Below, in pieces: positions 27,272 through 35,765 of a stretch of DNA of 64,000 nucleotides. Every line of letters begins with the position of its first letter. Within the stretch, counting starts at the first letter, position 1. Source of the DNA: Psychroserpens luteus (GTDB lineage: Bacteria; Bacteroidota; Bacteroidia; Flavobacteriales; Flavobacteriaceae); NCBI RefSeq assembly GCF_015319355.1, contig NZ_JADILU010000007.1, forward strand, positions 124,001 to 188,000, in the 5' to 3' direction. Under the pieces are notes generated by a model, which was not told where the DNA came from, searched no databases, and saw only the letters and a list, made by a program, of their open reading frames with translations. Position numbers and translations under genes: made by a program.

Positions 27272-28242
27272 TTAAATTTTAGCTAGTTTACTTTTATATT
27301 CATTATCAAATATTAATCCTGATTTAGAAATGGCTAAGGCTTGTCTTAATAGCTTATTACACACTGCTATCAATGCTAATTTTTACTCTTCCCTTTGGCA
27401 ACGATCCTTTCATAAAGTGCTCGGCATGCTTTGCTATATTTACAAGCGGTGAAACTGCACATAAATAATAAATTTCTGAGTTTTTGATTTCCCATTTTGC
27501 TAATTCTTGGTCGCCCTTTTACACTGCTTCCACTTTGTCGAATCACTGGTGTTAGACCTGCGTAACTACACAACTCACCTGTACTTGAAAAACGTTCAAA
27601 ACCTCCCGTTAGAACTATTAACATAATGGCTGTTTTTCTACCGATTCCTGGGATAGTTTTTATACGTGTAAACAAATCTTGATGTGACTTTTTTACCAAT
27701 AGCATTAACCTCTCTTCTAAAGTCCCCACCTCTTTATCAAGCTGTCTCAAACTACGTTTTAAGGATCTCACAACAGCTTTACTCGGCTCGCCCAAAACAG
27801 ATTCTCCATGCAATTTATTCTTTAACATAGTTCTCTGTTTTGTATACACAGAAAGGGCTCTGGCAATTTGAAGACTCTCTTGAACCTCTTTAGAACTACC
27901 TTTCCAAAGCTTTAATTCTACTTGCTCTGCGTAAGCGCAAATGAGTTTTGAATCGCTCTTGTCTGTCTTGATCTTTGATAGTCTCATTTGGATGAAACGT
28001 TTTACTGCTAAAGGATTTTCAACAGATACTTTTTTATCGTTTTCAAACAAATAATAAGCCAACTGGTAATGATAATAACCCGTGGCTTCCATCACGCAAT
28101 GACTATTACAATTTAAGAGCTTTTTAAACTTTTTAAAGCCTGAAACTTTGTTTTTAAACTGATAGTAATTGCCATTAGAATCTGTAACATCAAAAACCAA
28201 ATGACTGATGTCAATACCAAAATATTTAATATCTTTATTCAT
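27272..28242 (-). pseudogene. IS110-family transposase, frameshifted near the C-terminus
   Basis: The N-terminal RuvC-like DEDD domain starts MNKDIKYFGIDISHLVFD (I choose the ATG at 28242 over 28269) and continues with VMEATGYYHYQLAYYL and KTDKSDSKLI. The C-terminal Tnp20 domain reads IPGIGRKTAIMLIVLTGGFE and YAGLTPVIRQSG with the conserved serine. In frame the protein stops at 27376 after AKGKSKN. One base shift at a run of five T (27380-27384) restores KLALIAVCNKLLRQALAISK and on to a stop at 27272, the normal family ending of about 324 residues. The element may therefore be dead, or an assembly error in a homopolymer. Confidence 0.85.
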
Positions 28243-28729
28243 AAGAAAATGTTTTTTTTGAAAGGACATACTACGCGAGTTTCAACGACTTAAAATCGAG
28301 GTCTAAAAGCCTTACAGAACTGTTCGAAATCTGTGTAGAAAAGAGAGGGGATTTACAATGTTGAATTAAATAGCAAAACACATAGTAAAATTCAAAAGAT
28401 TATCATTAACTAAAATATAAAATTGAAGTCTTATTTCTTAAATAAAGACATATCCTTGAATAGATTAATAACAGAAAACCACAATATTTTTTAAAAATAT
28501 TGCGATTTTTTTATCCTAAAAAAGTGGTCTATGCTCGACCAAATAATTAGACTTACTAAGGTAAAATGAAATTTAGTTGGTAAATAGCATAAAATTAAAC
28601 GGAAATACTTATAATTTCATCTGTTTAAATTAGTTTATTTACAAGCGACATCATAGATGTTTTCAGAACGAATCTTTAATAGGGTCGTCATTACAAATAG
28701 TTATAGATTACATAAAAACTAAATAGGAC
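28243..28729. other. Upstream region of the IS110-family gene; no other gene
   Basis: The part next to the transposase start (about 28243-28400) is where IS110-group elements carry the non-coding end that encodes their guide (bridge) RNA. It contains short palindromes such as GAACAGTTC. Near 28482-28502 there is a hairpin CAATATTTTT-AAAAATATTG followed by T residues that would end a plus-strand transcript. No coding frame seen. Confidence 0.35.
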
Positions 28730-29824
28730 ATGTATCATCAAAACATAAAAAAAGGATGGGCTTATTGCCCGCTCATTTTGGTAATTGCCTTAACAGTGTC
28801 TAGCTGTAAAGATGAAGCGCAAAAATCATCTCAATCAGAAGTAATAACAACAACAGAAGTTCCTGACGGAATGGTTTGGGTTGAGAGTAATACCTTTTTA
28901 CAAGGCGCCAAAGAATCAGACAACTTTGCCATGCCAAGAGAAAAACCTGCGCATATGGTAACCGTAGATGGCTTTTTTATAGACATAACAGAAGTTACAA
29001 ACAAGCAGTTTAAAGCCTTTGTAGAGGCTACAAACTATATTACCATTGCAGAACGACAAATTGATTGGGAAGAAATGAAAAAACAACTTCCAGCTAACAC
29101 ACCAAAACCTCATGATAGTATTCTACAACCAGGAAGTTTAATTTTTAATAAAAATGTAAATGCTGTTGTAAACATGAATAATTATGGCCAATGGTGGACG
29201 TGGAAAACTGGTGCAAACTGGAGACATCCTGAAGGCCCAGAATCTACAATAGAAGGTAAAGACAATTATCCTGTAGTTCATGTTGCATACCCAGATGCAA
29301 TAGCCTATTGTAAATGGGCTAACAGACGTTTACCTACAGAATCCGAATGGGAATCTGCTGCACAAGGTTCCAATTCCAATGCCATTTTTACTTGGGGAAA
29401 TGATCCTTCTATTTTAGATTATAACGCAAATACTTGGCAAGGTGTATTTCCTACTAAAAATGATTCGAAAGACGGATTCGAATTTATTTCTCCAGTAAAA
29501 ACTTATGCTCCAAACAGTATTGGTTTGTACGATATGGCTGGTAATGTTTGGGAAATCACTAGTGATTTCTTCAATGTAAAATATTATAATGAATTAGACA
29601 TTTCTAACCCTATTTTAAATCCTAAAGGAGCTAATCAACATTTCAACCCAAATAATCCATATCAAGTAGAACACGTCATGAAGGGTGGTTCATTTTTATG
29701 TCATGCCTCTTACTGTGCTAGTTTTAGAATTTCAGCAAAAATGGGTGTATCGGTAGATTCTGGGTCTGACCATATGGGTTTTAGAACGGTTGCTACACCA
29801 GACATGTTAACTTCTAAAGAATAA
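28730..29824 (+). CDS. SUMF1 / formylglycine-generating-enzyme-like lipoprotein, 364 aa
   Basis: Residues 1-26 are a lipoprotein signal ending in the lipobox VSSC. The FGE-sulfatase fold starts at about residue 46 (GMVWVESNTFLQG) and includes DITEVTNKQFKAFV, RLPTESEWESAAQG and GNVWEITSDFF. The pair Cys324 and Cys329 in GGSFLCHASYC matches in motif and spacing the two copper-binding cysteines of authentic FGE, which activates sulfatases by oxidising a cysteine to formylglycine. Many relatives lack these cysteines, so this one may be catalytic. No sulfatase is in the window. It would act at the periplasm or outer surface. Confidence 0.85.
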   Translation: MYHQNIKKGWAYCPLILVIALTVSSCKDEAQKSSQSEVITTTEVPDGMVWVESNTFLQGAKESDNFAMPREKPAHMVTVDGFFIDITEVTNKQFKAFVEATNYITIAERQIDWEEMKKQLPANTPKPHDSILQPGSLIFNKNVNAVVNMNNYGQWWTWKTGANWRHPEGPESTIEGKDNYPVVHVAYPDAIAYCKWANRRLPTESEWESAAQGSNSNAIFTWGNDPSILDYNANTWQGVFPTKNDSKDGFEFISPVKTYAPNSIGLYDMAGNVWEITSDFFNVKYYNELDISNPILNPKGANQHFNPNNPYQVEHVMKGGSFLCHASYCASFRISAKMGVSVDSGSDHMGFRTVATPDMLTSKE

Positions 29825-29844
29825 AAAGCATTCATATTAATAAC

Positions 29845-29877
29845 TAAAAAAGGAAAAATAAATGTTCCCTTTTTTTT
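29845..29877 (+). terminator. Terminator after the FGE-like gene
   Basis: AAAAAAGGAA and TTCCCTTTTTTTT form an A/T-rich stem with one mismatch and a T tail. Confidence 0.6.
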
Positions 29878-29964
29878 ATATAATACTATTAGTACTAAAT
29901 ATATAGCTTAGCAATTTATTAGAACTCTTAATCTATCAAAAGAGAATTCTTTTGACACTCTAGA

Positions 29965-30007
29965 TGAGCAATATCATAAAAAAAACAAATCCTTTTCAAT
30001 AGATTTA
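29965..30007 (+). promoter_or_regulatory. FNR-type site and -7 box upstream of the D-lactate dehydrogenase gene
   Basis: TGAGCAATATCA (29965-29976, one mismatch to TGAT-N4-ATCA) is centred 33 bases from TAGATTTA (30000-30007, 7 of 8 to TAnnTTTG). Confidence 0.5.
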
Positions 30008-30037
30008 CTTAAATATAAACTATAATCAGTAATCAAC

Positions 30038-31036
30038 ATGAAAGTACTCGTCTACAGCGCCAAAGATTTTGAAATTCCGTATTTAGAAGAGGCTAACAAT
30101 AAAAAGCACAAACTTGATTATATTAAAGATGCCTTATCTTCTAACACAGCTATGAAAGCTGTAGGTTATGATGCTATATCAATGTTTTCAGCAGATGAAG
30201 CCGATTTTATAACTATTGAAAAACTTAAAGATTTTGGTGTCAAATATATTGCACTACGATCGGTTGGGCATGATAATGTCAATTTAAGAAGTGCCTCTAG
30301 GTTAAACATTAGAGTAGCAAATGTTCCAGCATATTCGCCTCATGCTATTGCTGAACATGCAGTCGCTTTATTGTTAGCTGTTAACAGAAAATTAATCGAA
30401 TCTAATTTTCGAGTGAGTCATTATAATTTCAATTTAGATAATCTCGTTGGTTTTGATCTAAACAAAAAGACTGTAGGTATTATTGGTACAGGAAAAATTG
30501 GCTCGGTGATGAGTAAAATAATGAATGGCTTTGGTTGTAAATTATTAGGCTATGATATTGTAGAAAATACTGACTTAATTGACAAATATGATATGAAGTA
30601 TACAACTTTAGTAGACTTATGCAACAAAGCAGATATTATTTCTCTCCACGTTCCTTTAAACACAGAAACTTATCAATTGATAAATGAAGATTTAATTTAT
30701 GAAATGAAAGATGATGTTATACTTATTAATACAACAAGAGGCTCAGTTATTAACACAGAAGATGTTATTAATGGTCTAAAAAAAGGTAAGATTGGAGCTT
30801 TGGGTATTGATGTCTATGAAAATGAAAAAGGTGTCTTTTTTAAAGATCACTCTCAACATTTAATAGATGATGATCTTTTATTAAAATTAAATGCAATGCC
30901 AAATGTACTTATAACAGGCCATCAAGCTTTTCTAACTGAAGAAGCACTCTCAAATATTGCAGAGACAACTATATACAACCTGGATTGTTGGGATTTAAAA
31001 AAGGAAACGGAAAACGAATTGACAGAAATAAATTAA
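30038..31036 (+). CDS. ldhA: D-lactate dehydrogenase / D-2-hydroxyacid dehydrogenase, 332 aa
   Basis: NAD-dependent reduction of pyruvate to D-lactate is the likely reaction. The dinucleotide fold shows GTGKIGSVMSKIMNGFG near residue 151. The catalytic arginine region is NTTRGSVINTEDVINGLKKG, and GIDVYENEKG and the ITGHQAFLT histidine follow, all in the order of the LdhA family. The length, 332 residues, is typical. An FNR-type site with correctly placed -7 box upstream suggests induction at low oxygen, as expected for a fermentative enzyme. Confidence 0.9.
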   Translation: MKVLVYSAKDFEIPYLEEANNKKHKLDYIKDALSSNTAMKAVGYDAISMFSADEADFITIEKLKDFGVKYIALRSVGHDNVNLRSASRLNIRVANVPAYSPHAIAEHAVALLLAVNRKLIESNFRVSHYNFNLDNLVGFDLNKKTVGIIGTGKIGSVMSKIMNGFGCKLLGYDIVENTDLIDKYDMKYTTLVDLCNKADIISLHVPLNTETYQLINEDLIYEMKDDVILINTTRGSVINTEDVINGLKKGKIGALGIDVYENEKGVFFKDHSQHLIDDDLLLKLNAMPNVLITGHQAFLTEEALSNIAETTIYNLDCWDLKKETENELTEIN

Positions 31037-31050
31037 AGACTATTTATAAA

Positions 31051-31989
31051 CTAGTTTTTCTTATTGTATCCATAAATATCTTTTAAAACAATAGTATCGC
31101 CTTTTTCATTTACTACATTTAAATCGTATCTAATTTTCACTGCTGTATTTATAGACGCATGATAATAAATAATCCAAGCATCTCCCTCCCTAGTTCCAAT
31201 ACAACCATTAGAATAGGCTTTACCCAAAGATTCCGGATTTGTCGTAGGATGTATTAATTGACCATAACGCAACCCATTAATTTCAGTTTCAATAAAAGGA
31301 ATTCGTGGTAACTTAGTTACTTTTTTATCATCTCTATTGGTTACAAAATACTCATGGTTATTTACAGGATTCGCGTATCTCGCATCACGCACATAGTTTA
31401 CTATGTAACCTTCACCTGTTTTTGTTTTTAAGTCCTGCACTCTACCTGACATCTTCAAATATTTTTTTTCATTCCTTCCTACTCTTATAGGAAATTCATA
31501 AAGCTGAATAGTATCCTCATAAATACGAAGTTTAAATTCAGGAATATTAATATCTATCGTTGTTTTCTGAAATGCGCTCAATAATGTTTTGGCTTGTATT
31601 GAATCTGGAATCACCATTAAACTACCCTTTGCTAAAGCAATCATCTTTTTTTGATCATAAACAAAAGAATCTCTAGCCATCATTCTATAATAATCTGTGT
31701 TTTGTAAGGTATCTATAATCCAAGGATTAGCTCTTACCAAAAGATGTTCTGTCAATTTATATGATGTTAAAGAATCATATTTAAAGACAATAGAATCTAA
31801 ATACTCAAAATAGTTACTTATAGTAACGTTCTTTTTGATTTCTATATTAGCTGGTAACACTAAACGAGCTAAAGCTGCACTATTCTTTAGACTTGAAGAT
31901 ACTAACACATTATTATCTTTAAAACTATAAAGACTAAATACCGTTAACAAAATGATTACAACAATAACCCCTAAACCTGTTTTTAGCAT
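31051..31989 (-). CDS. L,D-transpeptidase (YkuD), 312 aa
   Basis: An N-terminal membrane or signal segment covers residues 5-23. The catalytic motif is HP near residue 245 followed by SNGCIG with Cys263, the YkuD signature. It should form 3-3 cross-links in peptidoglycan or attach proteins to it. The gene is convergent with ldhA, 14 bases between stops. It stands alone. Confidence 0.88.
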   Translation of the reverse strand: MLKTGLGVIVVIILLTVFSLYSFKDNNVLVSSSLKNSAALARLVLPANIEIKKNVTISNYFEYLDSIVFKYDSLTSYKLTEHLLVRANPWIIDTLQNTDYYRMMARDSFVYDQKKMIALAKGSLMVIPDSIQAKTLLSAFQKTTIDINIPEFKLRIYEDTIQLYEFPIRVGRNEKKYLKMSGRVQDLKTKTGEGYIVNYVRDARYANPVNNHEYFVTNRDDKKVTKLPRIPFIETEINGLRYGQLIHPTTNPESLGKAYSNGCIGTREGDAWIIYYHASINTAVKIRYDLNVVNEKGDTIVLKDIYGYNKKN

Positions 31990-32066
31990 ATTAATTTGTG
32001 ATTAAATTCTACTTCAATATTATTCTATCATTTTTTAATCCTAACCTTAGCAGAACTCACATAAGA

Positions 32067-32297
32067 TTATGCCTTAGTTTTTAGTTTGTTTTCTTTACCA
32101 ACTATGGGATAACCTATTTGTGATAGCAAATGTTTTGCAGCTTCAAAATCATGACTTGTATGATAATCAAAAGCTATAGTAGATTGTTCTTGATTAATTT
32201 CAACATCACTAATGTTTTTCACTTCGGAAAGCCTATTAATAATGGTATTCTCACACTCACCACATTTAAGGTTTTGTATATGAACTTTTGTTCTCAT
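32067..32297 (-). CDS. HMA-domain metal-binding protein (CopZ-like), 76 aa
   Basis: One heavy-metal-associated domain with Cys12 and Cys15 in the KCGEC loop, and the beta-alpha-beta pattern VEINQEQSTIAFDY. Such proteins carry copper(I) or another soft metal to P-type ATPases. It is divergent from the MlaE operon and shares with it a central FNR-type palindrome. The conserved methionine before the first cysteine is absent (reads LKC), so copper specificity is uncertain. Confidence 0.8.
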   Translation of the reverse strand: MRTKVHIQNLKCGECENTIINRLSEVKNISDVEINQEQSTIAFDYHTSHDFEAAKHLLSQIGYPIVGKENKLKTKA

Positions 32298-32316
32298 AAC
32301 TTACTATTTTAGTAAA

Positions 32317-32390
32317 TAAAGTTAGCTGTAACAACCTTAATATGAAATGATATATATCATTTTTTTCAGAGCACTATTATTATACATTTG
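32317..32390. promoter_or_regulatory. Shared FNR-type site with two divergent -7 boxes
   Basis: AAATGATATATATCATTT at 32345-32362 is a perfect palindrome with core TGAT-ATAT-ATCA at 32348-32359. TACATTTG at 32383-32390 (exact TAnnTTTG) on the plus strand and TAACTTTA at 32317-32324 (7 of 8) on the minus strand are both centred exactly 33 bases away. It should control both the MlaE operon and the HMA gene. Confidence 0.8.
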
Positions 32391-32419
32391 ATAAGACTTT
32401 TTTAATTAAGTTATCAGGT

Positions 32420-33193
32420 ATGCGAAAAATTAAAGCTCAATTAGATTTGTTTTTAATTGAAATAGGAGATTTAACCTATTTTACTAGTCGCTTTTTTAAA
32501 GAAACATTTAAACGTCCATTTGAGTTTAAAGAATTACTAAACCAATGCTACAGTATGGGAAACAAATCCTTATTATTGGTAGCCATCACTGGTTTTATTA
32601 TTGGTTTAGTTTTAACTTTACAAACACGCCCAACTCTTATGGAGTTTGGAGCTGTTTCATGGATGCCATCTATGGTAAGTATTTCAATAGTTAGAGAAAT
32701 TGGACCTATATTAACCGCATTAGTTTGTGCAGGTCGTATTGGATCTGGAATAGGTGCCGAAATTGGCTCAATGCGAGTTACAGAACAAATTGATGCTATG
32801 GAAGTCTCTGGCACCAATCCTTTTAAATTTCTCGTTGTTACTAGAGTTCTAGCAGTTACGCTTACACTTCCCTTATTAGTTATAATTGGTGATGCAGTTG
32901 CTTTATTTGGTTCCTTTTTAGTAGAAAATGTAAAAGGAAATGTATCATTTGTATTGTATTTTAATCAAGTGTTTAATTCTTTAGAGTTTGGAGATATTAT
33001 GCCAGCGACTATTAAATCATTCTTTTTTGGTTTAGCAATAGGACTCGTAGGTTGTTATAAAGGGTATTACTGCAAAAAAGGAACAGCAGGTGTTGGAAAA
33101 GCAGCAAATTCTGCTGTAGTTTTCACCTCTTTATTATTATTTATAATTGATTTCATCGCTGTTTTTGTAACTGATATTTTCTTTGATTTATGA
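32420..33193 (+). CDS. mlaE: ABC transporter permease, MlaE family, 257 aa
   Basis: Five membrane segments with the family region LVCAGRIGSGIGAEIGSMRV and EQIDAMEVSGTNPFKFLVVTRV. MlaE forms the inner-membrane channel of the phospholipid or lipid-asymmetry transporter. It overlaps the ATPase gene by four bases and begins the mlaE-mlaF-mlaD operon. Confidence 0.9.
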   Translation: MRKIKAQLDLFLIEIGDLTYFTSRFFKETFKRPFEFKELLNQCYSMGNKSLLLVAITGFIIGLVLTLQTRPTLMEFGAVSWMPSMVSISIVREIGPILTALVCAGRIGSGIGAEIGSMRVTEQIDAMEVSGTNPFKFLVVTRVLAVTLTLPLLVIIGDAVALFGSFLVENVKGNVSFVLYFNQVFNSLEFGDIMPATIKSFFFGLAIGLVGCYKGYYCKKGTAGVGKAANSAVVFTSLLLFIIDFIAVFVTDIFFDL

Positions 33194-33951
33194 CAAATAA
33201 CAAACAAATACCTACACAAGATATCGTTCTAGAAATCAAAGATTTGCGCAAAAGCTTTGGAGACAACCATGTACTCAACGGTTTCAATTTACAGCTTCAT
33301 CAAAGTGAGAACTTAGTTATTATGGGAAAATCGGGTTCTGGAAAATCTGTAATGATAAAATGTTTGGTTGGCTTAATGGAAGCCGATAGTGGTTCTATCT
33401 CTGTAATGCATAATGATATTACAAAATTAGACCAACGAGCTTTAGATATTTTACGTGCTGATATTGGTTTCTTATTTCAAGGAAGCGCCTTGTATGATTC
33501 TATGACAGTACGAGAGAATTTAGAATTTCCACTAAGGCGACATTCCAAAAGATTTAAGGATGACACTAACAGAGATGCTATAGTTATCGAAGCCTTAGAG
33601 AATGTTGGGTTAAAAGATGCTATCGATTTAATGCCTGCGGAATTATCTGGTGGTATGCAAAAACGAGTTGCCTTAGCAAGAGCACTCATCTTAAAACCGA
33701 AAATAATGCTTTATGATGAGCCTACAAGTGGTTTAGATCCTATTACAGCAAAAGAAATTATTATGCTCATGCAAGTTATTCAGAAAAAATATGGAACTTC
33801 ATCACTCATTATTACTCATGATGTAGATTGTGCCCGAGTCATTTCTGATAGAATGATTTTATTAATTGATGGTATCGATTATGCTACTGGCACTTTTGCT
33901 GAATTATCAACTCATAAAGACCCAAAAATAAAGGCTTTCTTTAAAAATTAA
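33190..33951 (+). CDS. mlaF: ABC transporter ATP-binding protein, MlaF-like, 253 aa
   Basis: Walker A GKSGSGKS, signature LSGGMQKRVALARAL, Walker B IMLYDEPTSGLDP and the H-loop THDVD are all intact. It overlaps mlaE by four bases, so coupled translation is expected. It powers the MlaE permease. Confidence 0.92.
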   Translation: MTNNKQIPTQDIVLEIKDLRKSFGDNHVLNGFNLQLHQSENLVIMGKSGSGKSVMIKCLVGLMEADSGSISVMHNDITKLDQRALDILRADIGFLFQGSALYDSMTVRENLEFPLRRHSKRFKDDTNRDAIVIEALENVGLKDAIDLMPAELSGGMQKRVALARALILKPKIMLYDEPTSGLDPITAKEIIMLMQVIQKKYGTSSLIITHDVDCARVISDRMILLIDGIDYATGTFAELSTHKDPKIKAFFKN

Positions 33952-33957
33952 ATCGTT

Positions 33958-34947
33958 ATGAAACAAACAAATTCACAAAAACTCAACTTAGGACTCTTTG
34001 TTATCATAGGAACTATTCTCTTCATTGCTGCGGTTTATCTTATTGGACAACGCCAAGATATGTTTAAAAAAACATTTACAATCAGTGCTTTTTTTCAGAA
34101 TATAAATGGCTTACAAAAAGGTAATAATGTACGTTATGCAGGTATTGATATTGGTACGGTTAAAGGCATTACTATGATTAATGATTCTACCATTAAAATA
34201 GATATGAATATAGACGAAAAGATTATTATTCACATCAAAAAAGATGCTATTGCTACAATTGGTTCCGATGGATTGGTTGGTAATATGATTGTAAATATTG
34301 TTCCGGGAAAAGGTATTTCCGAAGTTATAAGTAATGGAGACATCATCAAATCTTACAGTAAAATTGGAACAGATGATATTTTAAACACTTTGAATACAAG
34401 TACTGAAAATGCAGCGATATTGACTTCCGATTTATTAAAAATCACAAATAACATTACCAAAGGAAAAGGTACCATAGGTGTGTTACTAAATGACACTATA
34501 ATGGCAAATAATCTAAAACTGTCTATTATCAATCTTAAAAATGCTAGTTATGGTGCTTCACGTACTATTGGTGAATTAAATGATATTGTCTCTTCTGTAA
34601 AAACAAATGATGACACGGTTTTAGGCATGCTACTTAATGACTCTATTTCTGGGAACAAACTAAAACATATAGTAACCAATCTAGAGGCATCAAGTATTGA
34701 AATTGAAAGTGTCCTAAAGAATATCAATTCTGTAGTTGATGATTTCAATTCTAGTGAAGGCACTTATAATTATGTTGTAAAAGATACGACACTCGTTAAT
34801 AGTTTAAAATCTACACTAAAAAACATAAATGAAGGCACAGACAAATTCAATCAAAACATGGAAGCTTTAAAACATAATTTTTTAACACGTGGTTATTTTA
34901 GAAAATTAGAAAGACAACAAAAAAAAGAGGCAGAAAATAAAAATTAA
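33958..34947 (+). CDS. mlaD: MCE-domain (MlaD-like) protein, 329 aa
   Basis: One N-terminal membrane helix (LGLFVIIGTILFIAAVYLIG) anchors a periplasmic MCE domain with FFQNINGLQKGNNVRYAGIDIGTVKGI. A long coiled-coil/helical part follows with a repeat, KGKGTIGVLLNDTI and TVLGMLLNDSI. It binds lipid for the transporter. Six bases after mlaF. Confidence 0.88.
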   Translation: MKQTNSQKLNLGLFVIIGTILFIAAVYLIGQRQDMFKKTFTISAFFQNINGLQKGNNVRYAGIDIGTVKGITMINDSTIKIDMNIDEKIIIHIKKDAIATIGSDGLVGNMIVNIVPGKGISEVISNGDIIKSYSKIGTDDILNTLNTSTENAAILTSDLLKITNNITKGKGTIGVLLNDTIMANNLKLSIINLKNASYGASRTIGELNDIVSSVKTNDDTVLGMLLNDSISGNKLKHIVTNLEASSIEIESVLKNINSVVDDFNSSEGTYNYVVKDTTLVNSLKSTLKNINEGTDKFNQNMEALKHNFLTRGYFRKLERQQKKEAENKN

Positions 34948-35015
34948 ATATTCAATTTTTATATCGAATCCCTTTCATAGAAAAATTAGAAAAGAAGCTT
35001 AAAACTTTTGCTAAT

Positions 35016-35058
35016 TGATATATATCATAGAAATTTTGAAGAATTGTGTTGATATTTA
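35016..35058 (+). promoter_or_regulatory. FNR-type site upstream of the coiled-coil gene
   Basis: TGATATATATCA (35016-35027), identical core to the site before mlaE. GATATTTA (35051-35058) at the expected 33-base distance is a 6 of 8 match to the -7 box. Confidence 0.6.
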
Positions 35059-35085
35059 TATTGAATATAAAAAATCTTAATTATT

Positions 35086-35688
35086 ATGGAAACAGCACAA
35101 AACACTCATTTTATTGATAAGGTTGTAGAAGCTCTAAAAAAAACATCTATTGAATTAGAGGAATTTCAAGTAACTGCAGCATTGGGAAAAGCAGAAGCGC
35201 AAGATAAGTATGAGGAAATTAAAAAGAAATTTAACTTATTTATTCACGATAACAAAACCAAAATTAAATCAGGGAAAGAAAAAGTTGATGCTATTCATAC
35301 TAAATTTGACGAACTCCGAGTGCAACTATCTTTAGGTAAAGCAGAAACATTAGAAAAATTCAATGCACAAAAAAAACAGTTGCTAAAAACAATGCATGAG
35401 CTTGAAGTAGAAATCAAAACAAACGAAACATTCAAACGCACGTATGCTTTAGTCTTGATTGAAATAGAACAGTTTAGAATTAGCCTAGAAATTTTAGAAG
35501 AAAAATTTAACGAAGGTAAAACAGATACGAAATCATCTTTTGAAAAAGGCAAACAAGAGTTTAAAGAGTTTATTAATGAGTTGAAATCAAAGTATTCAAA
35601 AAAGGAAAAAACCAAATTAGAGCATTTTCAAAGTGAAATCTCTGAAGCATTTACGCATTTTAAACAAGCGTTTGTTAATAAACCTTGA
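35086..35688 (+). CDS. Coiled-coil, phasin-like protein, 200 aa
   Basis: Almost wholly alpha-helical and charged, with an internal repeat (AALGKAEAQDKYEEIKKKFN and LSLGKAETLEKFNAQKKQ). No signal or membrane segment. The composition recalls phasin, apolipoprotein-like or stress coiled-coil proteins, but no family is certain. Monocistronic: FNR-type site before it and a strong terminator after it. Confidence 0.7.
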   Translation: METAQNTHFIDKVVEALKKTSIELEEFQVTAALGKAEAQDKYEEIKKKFNLFIHDNKTKIKSGKEKVDAIHTKFDELRVQLSLGKAETLEKFNAQKKQLLKTMHELEVEIKTNETFKRTYALVLIEIEQFRISLEILEEKFNEGKTDTKSSFEKGKQEFKEFINELKSKYSKKEKTKLEHFQSEISEAFTHFKQAFVNKP

Positions 35689-35709
35689 TTTAAAAAAGGA
35701 TACATAATC

Positions 35710-35741
35710 AAAAAGCATCTCTAGTAAGAGATGCTTTTTTG
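35710..35741 (+). terminator. Rho-independent terminator
   Basis: AAAAGCATCTCT-AGTA-AGAGATGCTTTTTT, a perfect stem with T tail, serving the coiled-coil gene and possibly the convergent UbiB gene. Confidence 0.9.
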
Positions 35742-35765
35742 CTAACAGTTTTTATAAAATCTATT

